Source of the DNA: Saussurea involucrata
Taxonomy: Eukaryota > Streptophyta > Magnoliopsida > Asterales > Asteraceae
Direction: 5' to 3'
DNA length: 64,000 bases
Assembly (NCBI GenBank): GCA_033807775.1
Contig: CM066314.1
Span: 37,865,501 to 37,929,500 of the forward strand
Positions within the stretch are counted from its first letter, which is position 1; each line of letters starts with the position of its first letter. A program made the translations under genes and the position numbers. Positions 1 through 12,024 of this stretch are shown in pieces. The notes beneath the pieces are model-generated. The model saw nothing but the letters and a program-made list of their open reading frames with translations, did not search any database and was not told where the DNA came from.

Positions 1-1160
1 AAAAAGGCGGGATTTTGTGGTTTTCCCAGTGAAATGTGCAAGTAGTCCGGAAGAAAAGGATCGTCGAAAAATACAGCGAAAAAGCCCAAACGAAGGTCCA
101 AAAGAGAACCAAGAGAAAGCCCAAGTCCTGACCCGAGCCTAAAACCAAGCCTGGAGCCGAACCAGACCAAGAAACCGCACGGCCTGTGTCGAGGCTTAAG
201 GCCACGAGCTAGGCCGCGCAACTCTCTAATTCAGCCTTAAACTTGGCGTTTTCCGAAATTAGGGCAGGATCGATTCACGTGCGACGGGAGGCGGAGAAGG
301 GGCGATTTTCATAGGTATTTCCACCACTTTTGAGCCACGATAGAGAGCCGATTGAAGAGGAGTTCACCATGAGTAGCGGATTAGAGCCGAGAAAAGGGAT
401 TTCATCAGTACAACTTTCACATTCATGATCACGATGCTTTCACACACTACTTTCTACCCTTTTCTTGTGTTTTCGTCCACCCCCAACATAAACTAATCTT
501 TAGATGTTGGGGGTTGGAATAACTATGGTTTATATTAGAGATGAAGTGTAACCGAAGGATTTTATCGATTTGATCTATGAAGCATTTGATTTTAGTTTTC
601 TTATACAATTGTAGCTTGATCACCTTCAATTGATTTTCATGGTTTTTGATTAAGTTCGAGAGAATTAATTAATGACTAGATCAGATAATCAGGTGCCGAA
701 AAAGAGATTCGGGTAGAGATAGTCGAATCACCTTTTTTATCTGTAAAGTTTAACCTAATGTGTTTTAAAGCCACCGGTGGAAATCGAGAGAATAAACTAG
801 TGAGTTTTAAGATAAAATCCGTTATTGCTTGAGAAAGAATAACGGTGAATTTCAAAACTAGGGTTCATAGAAATAATCGGTAATAATTGTTCGGGTTTTC
901 GTTCGTCGATAGCATAACCATAGGAAATCCAACCCTCAACCTTTTTCTCTATCAAAGTCTTTTCCAATCTTTCGTTAATCAATTTTAGTTTTATTTAGTT
1001 TTAAACAATTTCTAAACCACAAACCAAAATTTCGACCGTTCAGTTAATAGCAATTGTAGTCATTGTGATACTCAGTTCCTAGTTCCCTTGGTTCGATACT
1101 CGTACTTTCCGTATTATTACTTGATTCGCCCTGTACACTTGCGGTTAGATTAAGGGGGGA
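1..1160. other. Decayed LTR-like sequence, no gene
   Basis: I see no credible coding region. The stretch has the mixed GC-rich and AT-rich look of an old LTR or untranslated leader, and the ending near 1060-1150 resembles LTR ends of non-chromovirus Gypsy elements. I find no partner LTR, primer-binding site or target duplication in the window, so this is a resemblance only. A strong hairpin lies at 480-513. Short minus-strand ORFs here have no recognisable domain. Confidence 0.3.
480..513. repeat. Perfect 10-bp stem hairpin
   Basis: CCCCCAACAT at 480-489 is the exact reverse complement of ATGTTGGGGG at 504-513, leaving a 14-nt loop. It lies inside the LTR-like sequence. On RNA it would form a stable stem-loop; a terminator or processing role would be speculation. 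Confidence 0.7.
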
Positions 1161-1179
1161 TGTAAACCCGCCTATCACT

Positions 1180-1410
1180 TACCGGGAAAGATTTTAGTCC
1201 GCCAAATCTGTTTCGTATGCAACAATTCACCCGGTAAGCGCTAATCGTGGTAAGAGTCGTCTTCATCACTTACCAGGGTAAAACTCTCGGTCCTTTAATT
1301 CGCTCTTACCGGGTAAGATTTTTGGTCCTTGTCATATCAATCCGGTAGGTAATGTGAGTTGGTAGACACTTACCCGGGTACACGTTTAGTAAACTACCCG
1401 TAAGACTATA
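1180..1410. repeat. Cluster of palindromic CTTACCSGGTAAG-like motifs
   Basis: About seven variants of a palindromic core recur within ~230 bp, some as full palindromes (CTTACCGGGTAAG near 1305, CTTACCCGGGTA near 1372) and some as half sites. They are irregularly spaced and often followed by a short AT-rich 'ttttggtcc'-like tail. No ORF uses the region. The array resembles the short CG-centred palindrome arrays inside other LTRs of this window. Confidence 0.6.
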
Positions 1411-2868
1411 AAGTTTGTTTTCAATGTTTTCATGGTCTATAGCCTTGCAAAAATAAATATAGAATTTGGGTTTTTTATTGTAAGAAAACTAAAGCTGCTA
1501 GACATGACAAAATACAATTCCTAAGATTTTCATATCTTATTTTCAAGGTGGTGTTAACCATACCCTTACAACAATTCATGCCTCTCATATTATCTATTTC
1601 TCCTCATATATATTACTATTTTGATGAATTCTAGTCATTTTTAAAATTTAAATTACACGTTATATCCATATAATTAATTGTTTAATTTACTTTTCATTTT
1701 CTAATTTATACTATTATCATATTAATATACATAATCATATTAACTAAAATACATCAAAAATATGTTTATCTTTTTAACAAATTATGCTATTATAATTGTT
1801 TCGTTAATACATTCAAAATGAGTTTAATATTAAGTATTTTTAAATTTAATCATATTATTATAAGTATTTTAATGCTTTAATGTTATACCTTATAGTTATT
1901 TAATTAATGTATTGTTTTATATCTTTTAGTTTTCATGTTGATTTTACACATTTATCTTATTAACATATATAATCATATATCAACAAAAATACACTAAAAA
2001 TATGGAGAGGGAGGAGGTCGTCAGTGGGAGGAAGTCGCCGAAATTGGATGGTGAGGGCGGAGAGAGAGAGAGAGAGAGAATTGAGAAAAATATGGAGAGA
2101 TTACAACCAAAAATAGATAATTCAAATTAATTATTAAAATTAAAGTTAAAATATTTAAAACTTATTCCCAAACTACCCTTCCCTTATTTTTATTAATAAT
2201 TTTAAATCCGAAAATTTCTCAACCGTTGATCAAAAAATCGGATGACCTAGATGGGTTTGTACAGTTTGTAACCTTTAGAAAGTTTGAAAATGATTACCCC
2301 TCTATATATATATATATATATTAAAAATTTACATAATAATCTATATATAAAATTATATATTATTAATAGAAAAAAGGAAAGTGATGTTTTCTGTAAGGAC
2401 CTCATTGTGGAGTTTTATGAATGTTCAAATTTATTGAGGCGACAATGATGTGGGAGAAAAAAATATGACAAGTGAAGTTCTTAGAGGTTCCACCACTATG
2501 GATGCTCTAAAGGATTAAAAGTAATTCAATAACTAATTATAAGGGTATTAATTGTAACTTATAAATTAAAAAACAAAATTGGGATGTGTGTTAAGAAGAG
2601 GTTGGTGGGGAGTGGGTGTATAGAGGTTGTACATAATTTAACAAGTTGTACATCAAGCTAAACATATAGATTTTCAAGTTTCAAGATTCTTGAAAATAAT
2701 TTTTTTAGAATTTATATATAGTAACATACATTTGTAAAAAAAAGAAATTATTTTATAATGTATTTTAATTAATCTATGATTATGTACATCTAATATGATA
2801 AGATGTAAAATGAAAAATTAAAATGCAAGGAATATAAAACAATGTAATTTGTATATATCAGAAATTAA
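1411..2868. other. AT-rich spacer with microsatellites
   Basis: No coding sequence is supported. It contains a (GA)n tract near 2061-2080 beside a short GC-rich patch, and a (TA)n tract at about 2303-2320. The sequence just left of the (TA)n, read on the minus strand, starts GAGGGGTAATCATTTTC and resembles the MULE-type ends found at two other (TA)n tracts here. At 2492-2505 the sequence ATGGATGCTC followed by TAA resembles the right end of a Tourist-like MITE; I could not find its left end. Confidence 0.5.
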
Positions 2869-3042
2869 TTGTTTTAGCATTTTGGGAAAATGGCTTAACC
2901 TCCTAGCCATTTTCTCCCTAAAATTACTGAAGTAGCCAACATGTTCGTGAAACCCAATCGCATTTACGAACTCATTCATCAGACCACCCCTGTTATACAA
3001 AACCAGCCTCTGTTTGTAAAAACCCAGGTTCACATTTGTGAA
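2869..3042 (+). repeat. Left terminal inverted repeat
   Basis: This is the left arm of the split TIR element. It pairs with 11159-11324 and starts TTGTTTTAGCATTTTGGG. Small ORFs on both strands here are by-products of the inverted repeat and have no domain. Confidence 0.75.
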
Positions 3043-3175
3043 CCTGACCCCTTAAGTTTCAAAGTTAACATTTTTACAGGACTCCGTTTCGGACAGGAGA
3101 CCACCCTCCGTACCCTACATCCCTACCACGCGATAGCTTCGTTGGTAGGGGTTTTCCACCTGTAGAGGGACCTGC

Positions 3176-4431
3176 TGTAATAACCGGGTTTAGGGTGTAC
3201 GAAATAAAATGAAGTGTAGTGGCCAAAGTGTGATAAACAAAAGTTTGGTGTTTAAGTGTGATTGATATAAATAGAAGTAAAACCCTAAAAACCCTCACAA
3301 ATCCCTTATTGTTTCTGTGTGCGGCTAGTGTGCGATTTGTGTGTGCTTGGATTGTGGAATTCATCGAAGGAAGACATTGGAATCGATCCTTGGAAGTGTA
3401 ATCAGCATCCTCAAGAAGGTAACCTCTAGTTCATCCCTAAAATCCAAGATCTTCTTGCTTGAAATGTTGCTTTGATAAGTTTTGTGCTGAGAACCAAGCT
3501 AAATCGATTTCTTCCTTAGAAATCGAGGCTTGTTCGTAGCTTGTTATACATGTTGGTTTGGGGATGGGGTGAGCTGATAAACCTTATGGATTTAAGGAGA
3601 TATGAGCAGCAGGGTAAGATGAAGGGCTGGAAAATCAATGTCTGGATACCCTTCTGTGGGGATCCGGATATTAGTGTCCGGAGATGGTCAATTACCGGAA
3701 AGCCTGTTATCCGGTATCGTGTCCGAATGGGGATGCCCGAATGGGAAATGTTGGAAGTTTCCGGTAAGGAAGGAAGTAACCAGAAGTCCGGAGAGTCCGG
3801 ATGTTTGGGAAACCGGATTTATCCGGAAACCCTTGGGAATCCGGGTGAGTCCGGATTGTATGAGTTTTACCCGAGAACCCAAAACTGTTCGGAGTTCTCC
3901 ACCTGGGAAGTGTTTTATCCGGGTAAACCATTTCGGACAGTTTAGCAATTCGGAAATTTGGATCCGGATACTCTTGTCCGGAAACATCTGATCCAGTTAG
4001 TTTTGTGCAATGAGGACCTTTAGGCATCTAAAGTTAAGTGACTTTAGTGTGCCCTATCCGAGAGTCGATGCTAAGTGGGAAATTGAGTGACTTACCCCTC
4101 TAGTGCGTGTGATGTGTTTTTAGGTGTGGGGGGGTTTGAGAAGGGTGTTATTCAGTGAGAAAGAAACGGTTGGACGCCAGGTGAGTCCTTCTAACCAAAG
4201 ATTTTTACCAAGTGTGTTCATGTACGCAAATACTTGTTTAAACTGCATATTTTACTTAATGTTGTTAAACATGCATAATGGTGTGACTTTAAAGGTGTGA
4301 TTACTTGAGTGCGGGCATGCGATGGCTTGTGGTGTGTATGTGAGGGGTGTGTCCCATAAAGAATCTTTATATATATGATTTTCTTTCATATAATATATCA
4401 AAGGCGGGTGTGTGCCCTAACACGCTGTCAC

Positions 4432-4491
<60 letters not shown>

Positions 4492-4902
4492 ATAGCGTGT
4501 GCCATCAACATGTGTCGTATGTGTGCATATCACGATAAAGGTGTGATGTTTATAATTCTTTATAAATTGCTTTATAAATTGTGTTATTTGTAGCATGGTC
4601 ATGTAATTGAGGGAACTCACTAGACCTCATGGTCTAACCCTCGCTTTCAAAACTAAAACCTTTTCAGGTAAGCAGATAGTCGAGGACCCGTTTAAGGGCA
4701 ATGACAAGTTGTGAGTTGGAACTTGCGTATAGAGGATCTAGAAGACTTCCCTTTTATTGCCTACTTACATTTCTCAGATGTAGTAAAGGTTATTTCCGCG
4801 AACCCGGTTTTGTAATTTGATAGTGTGACAATGTTGGGCCATTTTGGCGTTCTTAATTAAAGTAGTAACTTCTAGTATGTTTGTTCGGTGTGGGTTGTTA
4901 CA
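3176..4902 (+). repeat. 5' LTR of the 3176-10948 element (1727 bp)
   Basis: It aligns with 9600-10948. It holds a dense run of CCGGA/TCCGG motifs (about 3650-3990) and a compound (GT)n(GA)n microsatellite at about 4435-4489. It is ~376 bp longer than its partner because the 3' LTR lacks the part corresponding to ~4165-4540. ORFs within it on either strand are shared with the 3' LTR and carry no domain. Confidence 0.9.
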
Positions 4903-4903
4903 G

Positions 4904-4917
4904 TTGGTATCAGAGCG
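4904..4917 (+). other. Primer-binding site (initiator tRNA-Met type)
   Basis: TTGGTATCAGAGCG follows the 5' LTR by one base. TGGTATCAGAGC is the standard plant LTR-retrotransposon complement to the 3' end of initiator tRNA-Met. Confidence 0.9.
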
Positions 4918-7900
4918 CTAGTTTAAGAGATTTAGGTGACCGGACGAGCCTAAACTTAAACTGTAGGATTAGGAGGTACAACTGAGATATAGGAAGCCTA
5001 TAGGGAAGACCTTGACCATCGAGAATCCAGGACGATGGTAGTGAGGACCCTCATGTAAGGTAAATTCAAATTGCATCTGGCCAATGTCATTATGAATTTA
5101 CAGGTGCATGGGTATGCTCGATTACTGTTGTTCAGATGATCGATGGAGGTGGTAGTGTGTAGCGAGTTCTAACCTTGCAATGATAGCAATGGCTTAGTGT
5201 GTTGTGTGAGATCGTTCATGGTGTAAATGATGACACCTTCTTGAAGGAGTATTGTTTGAGTGTTCGTGGTCCGAAATGAAGTAGAACCTCTTGGGTTCAT
5301 TAGGGAAGAATAACTGATTGGAGGTGAGCTTCTAGTTTCCAGTGAGCTTATGTCGATCATTTGATCTTGAGAGCTTCAACTCAAGAATCAAGTAGTAGAG
5401 ATGAACCTTTTGACTCTCTATTCAGTGGAAAGGTGGCAAGGGCGATTGGGAAATGATAGACGTATTGATTGATAATATGGAGCAAGGATATGATGAAAAA
5501 GGGGTTATTGTTGGTTAGCCTATTGGGTCGAAGTGAAGCTGCATAATTTTTGCAAAATCAGTAGTCAAGGTGGTAACTGGGTAGTTGAGACATACAAGTA
5601 TGTTGGGAAACACCGGTGCCAAAGGGTTGTTGCAAATGGGAGAAACCTGCCTGTGTAGTCGGAAGTAGGGCGCCAGTGATAAATTATTGTGAAAGCAAAC
5701 GGTTGACCTTACTAGAGTTAATAGCCTTCAATGTAAAGTGAGTCATGCATTGTATTTTCAAACAAGTTACATGAGTCTTTCATGTCAAAATATATATGTG
5801 TGTGTGTGCCTTGTGAGTCTCTTGTTTTGAAAGTGATTTGGCGCGTGCAAGCGTGTGTTTGAAGAAAAAGACAAATTTATTTACGTTGTGTGATAAGTTT
5901 TGAACTTGGAGAAATAGTAAATTATTCCACCTCTTTTACGAGTGAGTTAACCTTTGTTGTAAAAATCATAACAACACTTGATCGTATTGTTTTATAAGTA
6001 AAGTCAGTTTGGACACGTTGTTGTCATATCAATGAGTGTGAGAGTTGACCAACCCTCTCAGTGTGGGTGATTTTGCCGTATTTTTTAAATCGCATGAAAA
6101 GAGTTTCAGTGAATGCATTTTCAGTTGTTGGACAAGGTCGTGAGATATCATGGGTTGCGTGTGAGCGATCCTCAAGATCGATGTGTGTGTGGTTATCCTT
6201 TATGGCGGTGTCGCGTCATACATATCTAACCTTGTTTCATGGTGTATTTTCAAATGGGCAAAAAGATTTAAATCATCGTGTCATCATGCATGAAGGCTAT
6301 GAACTCGCTAGGTAGTGGGAAATATCGTATTTAAGGATGAGGAAAGATTTCGAGAATGGAAATGTGTGGTTGAGTCGCCGATGGTCGATTCGTGACCTTG
6401 GTGTTTTCTTTTAGGGAGGGCGGCGAATAACTAAAGTCTCAAGTCTTTGACTTTAGAGATGCTCGTATTATGTTAGTCTTTGCTCTTGTTTTGTAATTTG
6501 AGGCGTAGTTGGCGGCGGGGGGTGTGTCCCGGGTGAATTTCGCAATGGGCAAGATATTTCTAAAAGTAGCATTGTAGTATGTTGATGAAATGGTATCGGC
6601 GTGGAGCTGGAGTTTGTGGTGGCCCTGTATTTAGGCTAAATGTTGGGTAAGTCTGGTGCTTCAATCATGTGAGAATAGTGGGGCACAAAGTTAGTTACGA
6701 TGTGCGGAATGAAGTAGATTATGTTGGGAGTCCTCGTTTGTCGGAGACACCATTGAAGCATCATCATGTCGGCCGTGGACGTTGAATCCAACGAGTGTTC
6801 GTTAAGACCGTTGTCGGGAGGCTGGAATTGGAGAAGGAAACTCAGGTGTGCTTATTTTGTCGGGTTTATGCAAAGATGTAAGAGGTCATACGGGGAAAGG
6901 TGTGTACCTGTCAGGATGCTGAACCGCCTTGTGCGAGTGTTATGAAAGTGGAAGATCGCTAGTTGGATAGGTGATTTTCCGATGTGGTTGATGTTTCGTT
7001 TATGAATGAAGTAGTTAGCACAACTGAAGTGGGACACATTGATTATGTTGGGCTGCAAGGGAGCGCCTTACCTTTTGGTTTATTTAAGCTTGGTTCGTGT
7101 AGATTCCAAAAAATCCGGCGGGGGACAAAGACTCGTTCGAGAGAGTCAAAGTCGTGAGATAGCCTTATCTCTAATGTATGTGTTATGGTTGGTATGGAGA
7201 AGTCAATTCCTATTGTGTGTACCACTGACCGTGAGGATTTTGCCTATAGTGTTATGTGGTGGTGTGGTGGTTATGTAGATAAGTTAGTGGTAACTTATGC
7301 ATAGTAGACGTGCAAGTCATTGGGGTGGTAGTGAGTTGCTATGAGGTTAAGTGGTGGGGCTGGTGTTGTTGAGATGGGATGAGCGAAAGTGGGAATCCTT
7401 GCTCGGAGAATGCTGATAAGTTATACAAATGTGGCAAATTTATGTGTGTTGAGATGCATGGATGTTTGGTTGGTGTTATGGTATTGTTAATTTGAGGATA
7501 AAAGAATGGAGTGATAGTTAATGGCTACCTAAGAGAACAACCATGTGCTCATTGGTTGCGATGAGTTGATGGGTGAGTTGTTTTGTGCCAGTGACATGGT
7601 TACGAAGATGTTGGATTGGTTAGTTCATGATGTTTCTTAGTTGAAACGAAATCTTTAGGAATGTTGAGCTATTCCTTGTATGTAAAGAAATTCTCATGAG
7701 TGGGTTAACCCCGTTGCTGGAACAATTCGTGTGTGGTAGCTTCGAGCATTGGGTGTTATTTCTGGATGACGGGATTAAATCCCCGAGTGAGTCTGGTGGG
7801 GAAACCGTTTGGTTGAGCATAGTAATGTAAAGGTGTTATCAGCACAATTAAATTAGATGGAAAAAGGGAATGGGCAATGTTCTATACTAGCTTGAGGAGG

Positions 7901-9019
7901 TGGAGATGGTATGTGAGATAAGGGGGGGTAAACCGGAAGAGGGAGGTCTGGGCCAGTAACGCAGAAAATGGGAAGCAACGTTTTCAGGGTGTCATTGTTG
8001 GGTACATGAACTCCTAATGAGAGTATGGAAAAATAGGATTTGCGTGTATGTGATGGTTTAAGAGTCGAGGAAAGCTAGCTTGTGTGGTAGGTCAAAAGTG
8101 TGCACCTTCTAGTGAGCCCTTCTTTGGAATCACGCTTTATGTTTTGGGAAGGAAGTGGAAGAAGGTAGTCGAATGTAGTGCTCGGAATGAAGGATATTTG
8201 GATTAGACTTGGTATTAGTGTGGGAAATAGACCAGTGAGCTTGTCGATCGGTGTTAAGCTATTGGGAATAGTTTCGTGTGAGCATGGTCACTCCTTCCTA
8301 TTGACGGGTGAAACTTGAATTTATTTCATATGTGGATGGACGATTGTTGGATGCAGTGAGAATTTGATTGTGTGTCTTCAGGATTAGTTCGATTTGGATT
8401 GGTGGCTGCTTCAGATGTTAGTGTGGAAGTTTCCTACTTTTAGCTATGCATAGTGTGGGGTGATGATGTTGTGAGAACGTATGAACTGATTAACATTGAC
8501 GAATTGTAGTCAATGCAATTCGGGAAAGAAAGTGTTATCTGCATTAGACGTATATCGTGTTGGGAGAGGTGGTTTTTTTTTTAATTGCGTGTTATCTGGT
8601 GAAGAAACTCATAACTGTGAGTTTATGGTGATATTCAAGGTTGACCTTGTGTTGAGTTGGAGAATTGAGTGCTCGTTATTTTTATAAGGGATTCAAGTTA
8701 TTGTGGCGTTAATTTTGGTAAAAAGGAAGTGAGGTTGTGTGTGAAACCCTTATTTTGGCGTGTTTTGAAACCGCGGGTCCATGTGTGTGGACGGTATTTC
8801 GTACAGTTGACCTGAGGCGTTATAACTACGTCACGCGAATTATTGGGGTAAGGGTTGTAGTTAATCGAAAGTGTGATAATTTACTGGTATACGCCCTATT
8901 GTCGAAGAATTATGCAAAGTGAGAACAAAATGATCCTTACAAGAAGCATACAGGTTAGCATGGGTAGTTATCAGAGAATCTTCCAAGAGTAAAGATGTAT
9001 CGTGGGAGAGAGGCAGTTG
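4918..9019 (+). other. Non-coding interior of the Gypsy-type element
   Basis: About 4.1 kb lies between the primer-binding site and the integrase tail. It is G/T-rich on the plus strand and full of stops in all frames; I recognise no zinc knuckle, protease, RT or RNase H motif. Either pol has decayed beyond recognition or it was replaced by unrelated sequence in a non-autonomous derivative. Small ORFs here have no recognisable features. Confidence 0.6.
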
Positions 9020-9588
9020 GTGGGACCGGAGATCGCGTAGTTGACTGCCGATAAAACCAATCAAATTCGCGAGGAGTTAAGGGTGGCTCAAGACCACCAA
9101 AGGACGTATGCGAACGAAAGAAGGAAACCAATGGATTTCCAAGTAGGAGACAACGTGAAGCTTAAAGTCTCGCCTTGGAAGGGCGTTGTCCGCGTTGGAA
9201 GGAAGGAAAGCTAAGGCCTAAGCATGCCGGGTCGTTTGCCATAACCAAGTGTGTGGATGAGGTGGCGTATAAGTTAGAGTTTCCTGAAGAACTTCGGGGA
9301 ATTCATTCGACCTTTCATGTGTCGAACCTAAGGAAGTGCTTGGCCGAGGAAAGTATGGTCGTACCCTTAGAAGACATTTGCGTGGATGAAAAGTTGATTT
9401 ATGTAGAAAAAACATTGGGGATAGTGGATTGTAAGTTCAGAAAGCTGAGAAACAAAGAGATTTCTCTAGTAAAGGTCCAGTGGCGCTACCACAAGGGCCA
9501 AGAGGCCACTTGGGAGTTAGAAACATATATGAAATCCCAGTATCCTCAATTATTTGAAGATGGAATTCAGGGGACGGAATTCTTTTGA
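9020..9588 (+). pseudogene. Gypsy integrase C-terminus with chromodomain-like tail (fragment)
   Basis: This is the 3' end of a Gypsy pol gene. In the element family this part of integrase binds DNA and the chromodomain-like tail targets chromatin. The frame reads through a 'GDNVKLKVSPWKG' box (about 9150-9180), then a GIHSTFHVSNLRKCL block (9298-9345) and a tail with LVKVQWRYHKGQEATWE (about 9468-9518) ending at a stop at 9586-9588. A frameshift near 9185 separates the first box from the rest, and no catalytic DDE core is recognisable upstream. The homologous tail of the minus-strand element (31588-32171) matches it closely, so family assignment is firm. It is a remnant and not functional. 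Confidence 0.85.
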
Positions 9589-9599
9589 GGGAAAAATGT
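9585..9599 (+). other. Polypurine tract
   Basis: TTGAGGGAAAAATGT sits directly before the 3' LTR start at 9600, the expected place for the plus-strand primer of reverse transcription. Confidence 0.7.
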
Positions 9600-10948
9600 T
9601 GTAATAACCGGGTTTAGGGTGTATGAAATAAAATGAAGTTTAGTGGCCAAAGTGTGATAAACAAAAGTTTGGTGTTTAAGTGTGATTGATATAAATAGAA
9701 GTAAAACCCTAAAAACCCTCACAAATCCCTTATTGTTTCTGTGTGCGGCTAGTGTGCGATTTGTGTGTGCTTGGATTGTGGAATTCATCGAAGGAAGACG
9801 TTGTAACCGATCCTTGGAAGTGTAATCAGCCATCATCAAGAAGGTAACCTCTAGTTCATCCCTAAAATCCAAGACCTTCTTGCTTGAAATGATGCTTTGA
9901 CAAGTTTTGTGCTGAGAACCAAGGTAAATCGATTTTATCCTTAGAAATTGAGGCTTGTTTGTAGCTTGTTATACATGTTGGTTTGGGGATGGGGTAAACT
10001 AATAAACCTTATGGATTTAAGGAGATATGAGCAGTGGGGTCAGATGAAGGTCTGGAAAATCGATGTTCGGATACCCTTCTGTGGGGATCCGGATATTAGT
10101 GTCCGGAGATGGTCAATTACCAGAAAGCTTGGTATCCGGTATCGTGTCCGGATGGGGATGCCCGGATGGGAAATGTTGGAAGTTTCCGGTAAGGGAGGAA
10201 ATAACCAAAAGTCCGGAGAGTCCAGATGTTTGGGAAACCGGATTTATCCGAAAACCCTTGGGAATCCGGGTGAGTCCGGATTGTATGAGTTTTACCCGGG
10301 AACCCGAAACTGTCCGGAGTTCTCCACCCGGGAAGTGTTTTATCCGGGTAAACCATTTCAGACAGTTTAGCAATCCGGAAATTTGGATCCGGATACTCTT
10401 GTACGGAAACATCCGATCCAGTTAGTTTTGTGCAGTGAGGACCTTTAGGCGACTAAAGTGAAGTGACTTTAGTGTGCCCCTATCCGAGAGTCGATGCTAA
10501 GTGGGAAATTGAGTGACTTACCCCTCTAGTGCGTGTGATGTGTTTTTAGGTATGCGGTTTGAGAAGGGTGCTATTCAGTGAGAAATGTGTGATGTTTATA
10601 ATTCTTTATAAATTGCTTTATAAATTGTGTTATTTGTAGCGTGGTCATGTAATTGAGGGGACTCACTAGACCTCATGGTCTAACCCTCGCTTTCAAAACT
10701 TGAACCTTTTTAGGTAAGCAGATAGTCGAGGGCTCGTTTAAGGGCAAGGGCAAGTTATGAGTTGGAGCTTGCGTATAGAGAATCTAGAAGACTTCCCTTT
10801 TATTGCCTACTTACATTTCTCAGCTGTAGTTAGGGTTATTTCCGCGAACCCAGTTTTGTAATTTGATAGTGTGACAATGTTGGACCATTTTGGCGTTTGT
10901 AATTAAAGTAGTAACTTCTAGTATGTTTGTTCGGTGTGGGTTGTTACA
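9600..10948 (+). repeat. 3' LTR of the 3176-10948 element (1349 bp)
   Basis: It matches the 5' LTR over its whole length apart from one ~376-bp gap. In this copy CAGTGAGAAA is joined directly to TGTGTGATGTTT near 10586, with only a short AAA homology at the junction, so this looks like a deletion here rather than an insertion in the other copy. The missing part contains the (GT)n(GA)n microsatellite. Confidence 0.9.
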
Positions 10949-11158
10949 CTTGCAGATTTGAAGATTTCACACGTGCGTGAGCGGTTTGATGACATGAGTT
11001 GCCTATCTGACGACAATGTTGTTCGTGTATGTCTTGTGTTAATGGTGGAGTTGGTTTTTCTGGGCCGTCAGCCTGGTTACACCAACATCATTCTTGTACA
11101 CTAACCAGGTCACACCAACATCATTCTTGTACACTTTACCTGGTTACACCAACAAAAC

Positions 11159-11324
11159 GTTCGCAAATGTGAACCTAGGTTTTTACGAACAGAGGATGAT
11201 TGGGATGGTCTGATGAATGAGTTAGTAAATGCGATGGGGTTTCACTAACACGTTGGCTACTTCAGTAATTTTTTGGGCAAAAGTGGTTAGGAGGTTAAGC
11301 CATTCTCACAAAATGGCTAAACAA
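11159..11324 (-). repeat. Right terminal inverted repeat
   Basis: This is the right arm of the split TIR element, ending GGCTAAACAA at 11324. The SINE target duplication begins inside its last two bases, so the SINE landed at the transposon edge after the transposon was in place. Confidence 0.75.
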
Positions 11325-11338
11325 CTTATTTTCCGGTA

Positions 11339-11525
11339 ACCCACAAGGGTTGTGACGTATTGGTTAAGGTCTCGGGGGATGTGGCGGAATAACCCATCTG
11401 CTTAGGGTTCGAATCCAGGCGTACACACTTGTGGCCACTGAGGTTTAATCTCAGGGCTGATATCTTACAATCATAATTTGCCAATGGATTAGTTTAGGCA
11501 TAGCCTAGGACAACCTTTCAAAAAA
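11339..11525 (+). mobile_element. tRNA-derived SINE
   Basis: The element is flanked by 16-bp direct repeats, AACTTATTTTCCGGTA (11323-11338) and AACTTATTTTTCGGTA (11526-11541), with one mismatch. Near its 5' end are an A-box-like TGACGTATTGG (11353-11363) and a perfect B box GGTTCGAATCC (11406-11416), the RNA polymerase III promoter parts of tRNA-derived SINEs. It ends in a short A-run. It has no coding capacity; mobility would depend on LINE enzymes. Confidence 0.88.
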
Positions 11526-11541
11526 AACTTATTTTTCGGTA

Positions 11542-12024
11542 TATATTCATGATATTTAATAATAAAATAAAATTAAAAAATATAAAATATTAACCAGACG
11601 ATTATAATGATATAACTTGTAAAAATATATTTTTAATACATATGTTTTATATACAATTATTTATGTTTATATAATAAGGATTTAAAATAAAAAATAAAAA
11701 ATAAAAAAAATCTAAACTAAATAATTAATTATAAAATATAAAGTATAACATAAAACCTTAAAATAACTGTTTAAAATTTTTAATATAATAATAGATATAG
11801 ATATTTACCCAAAAACTTTTTAAAAGGAGTAATTCAAAATAGGAAGGTCCCTTTTTAATTCTATATTTAAACCCCCACTAAAAGGACATATCATATTCAT
11901 ATGAAACCTATTGGCCGAGGAGACGGTCATGTCATGATCCAGTAACCCGGCCCACGGATCCGGATAAAAAAGTAACCGCCTTACGGATTTAAATAAATTT
12001 AAATTTACACGCATTGCGTTGCAG
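11542..12024. other. AT-rich spacer upstream of the host gene
   Basis: Very AT-rich up to about 11815, then a more balanced stretch that starts the 5' region of the gene at 12189. The minus-strand ORF over this stretch is a shadow of upstream regulatory sequence. I see nothing else. Confidence 0.5.

Larger units (their letters stand above)
3176..10948 (+). mobile_element. Ty3/Gypsy-type chromovirus-like LTR retrotransposon, decayed
   Basis: Both ends are LTRs that start TGTAATAACCGGG and end GGGTTGTTACA. The flanking 5-bp duplication is CCTGC (3171-3175) and CTTGC (10949-10953), one mismatch. Order on the plus strand is 5' LTR, primer-binding site matching initiator tRNA-Met, long non-coding interior, integrase C-terminus with chromodomain-like tail, polypurine tract, 3' LTR. 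The surviving integrase tail and LTR ends are related to the minus-strand element at 29875-46593. Gag, protease, RT and RNase H cannot be recognised, so it could not have moved on its own. Confidence 0.9.
2869..11324. mobile_element. DNA transposon with ~170-bp TIRs, split by a retroelement
   Basis: The segment 2869-3042 is the reverse complement of 11159-11324 at roughly 80 % identity by eye, including the ends TTGTTTTAGC and GCTAAACAA. The native element was short: about 300 bp on the left and 375 bp on the right remain once the retrotransposon at 3176-10948 is removed. No transposase is present, so it is non-autonomous. No clear target duplication survives, so the superfamily (MULE or hAT) is unassigned. 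The right arm contains a duplicated block, ACACCAACATCATTCTTGTA, near 11080-11135. Confidence 0.75.

Noticed and set aside
3541..4027. Overlapping ORFs in the first Gypsy-type LTR
   Set aside because: They consist of CCGGA-type repeats, occur again at 9948-10425, and have no domain.
4347..4620. ORFs rich in Val-Cys and Glu-Arg repeats
   Set aside because: They translate a (GT)n(GA)n microsatellite in an LTR.
11353..11416. tRNA gene (perfect B box GGTTCGAATCC)
   Set aside because: There is no cloverleaf, and the sequence is bounded by 16-bp target duplications and an A-run, so it is a SINE.
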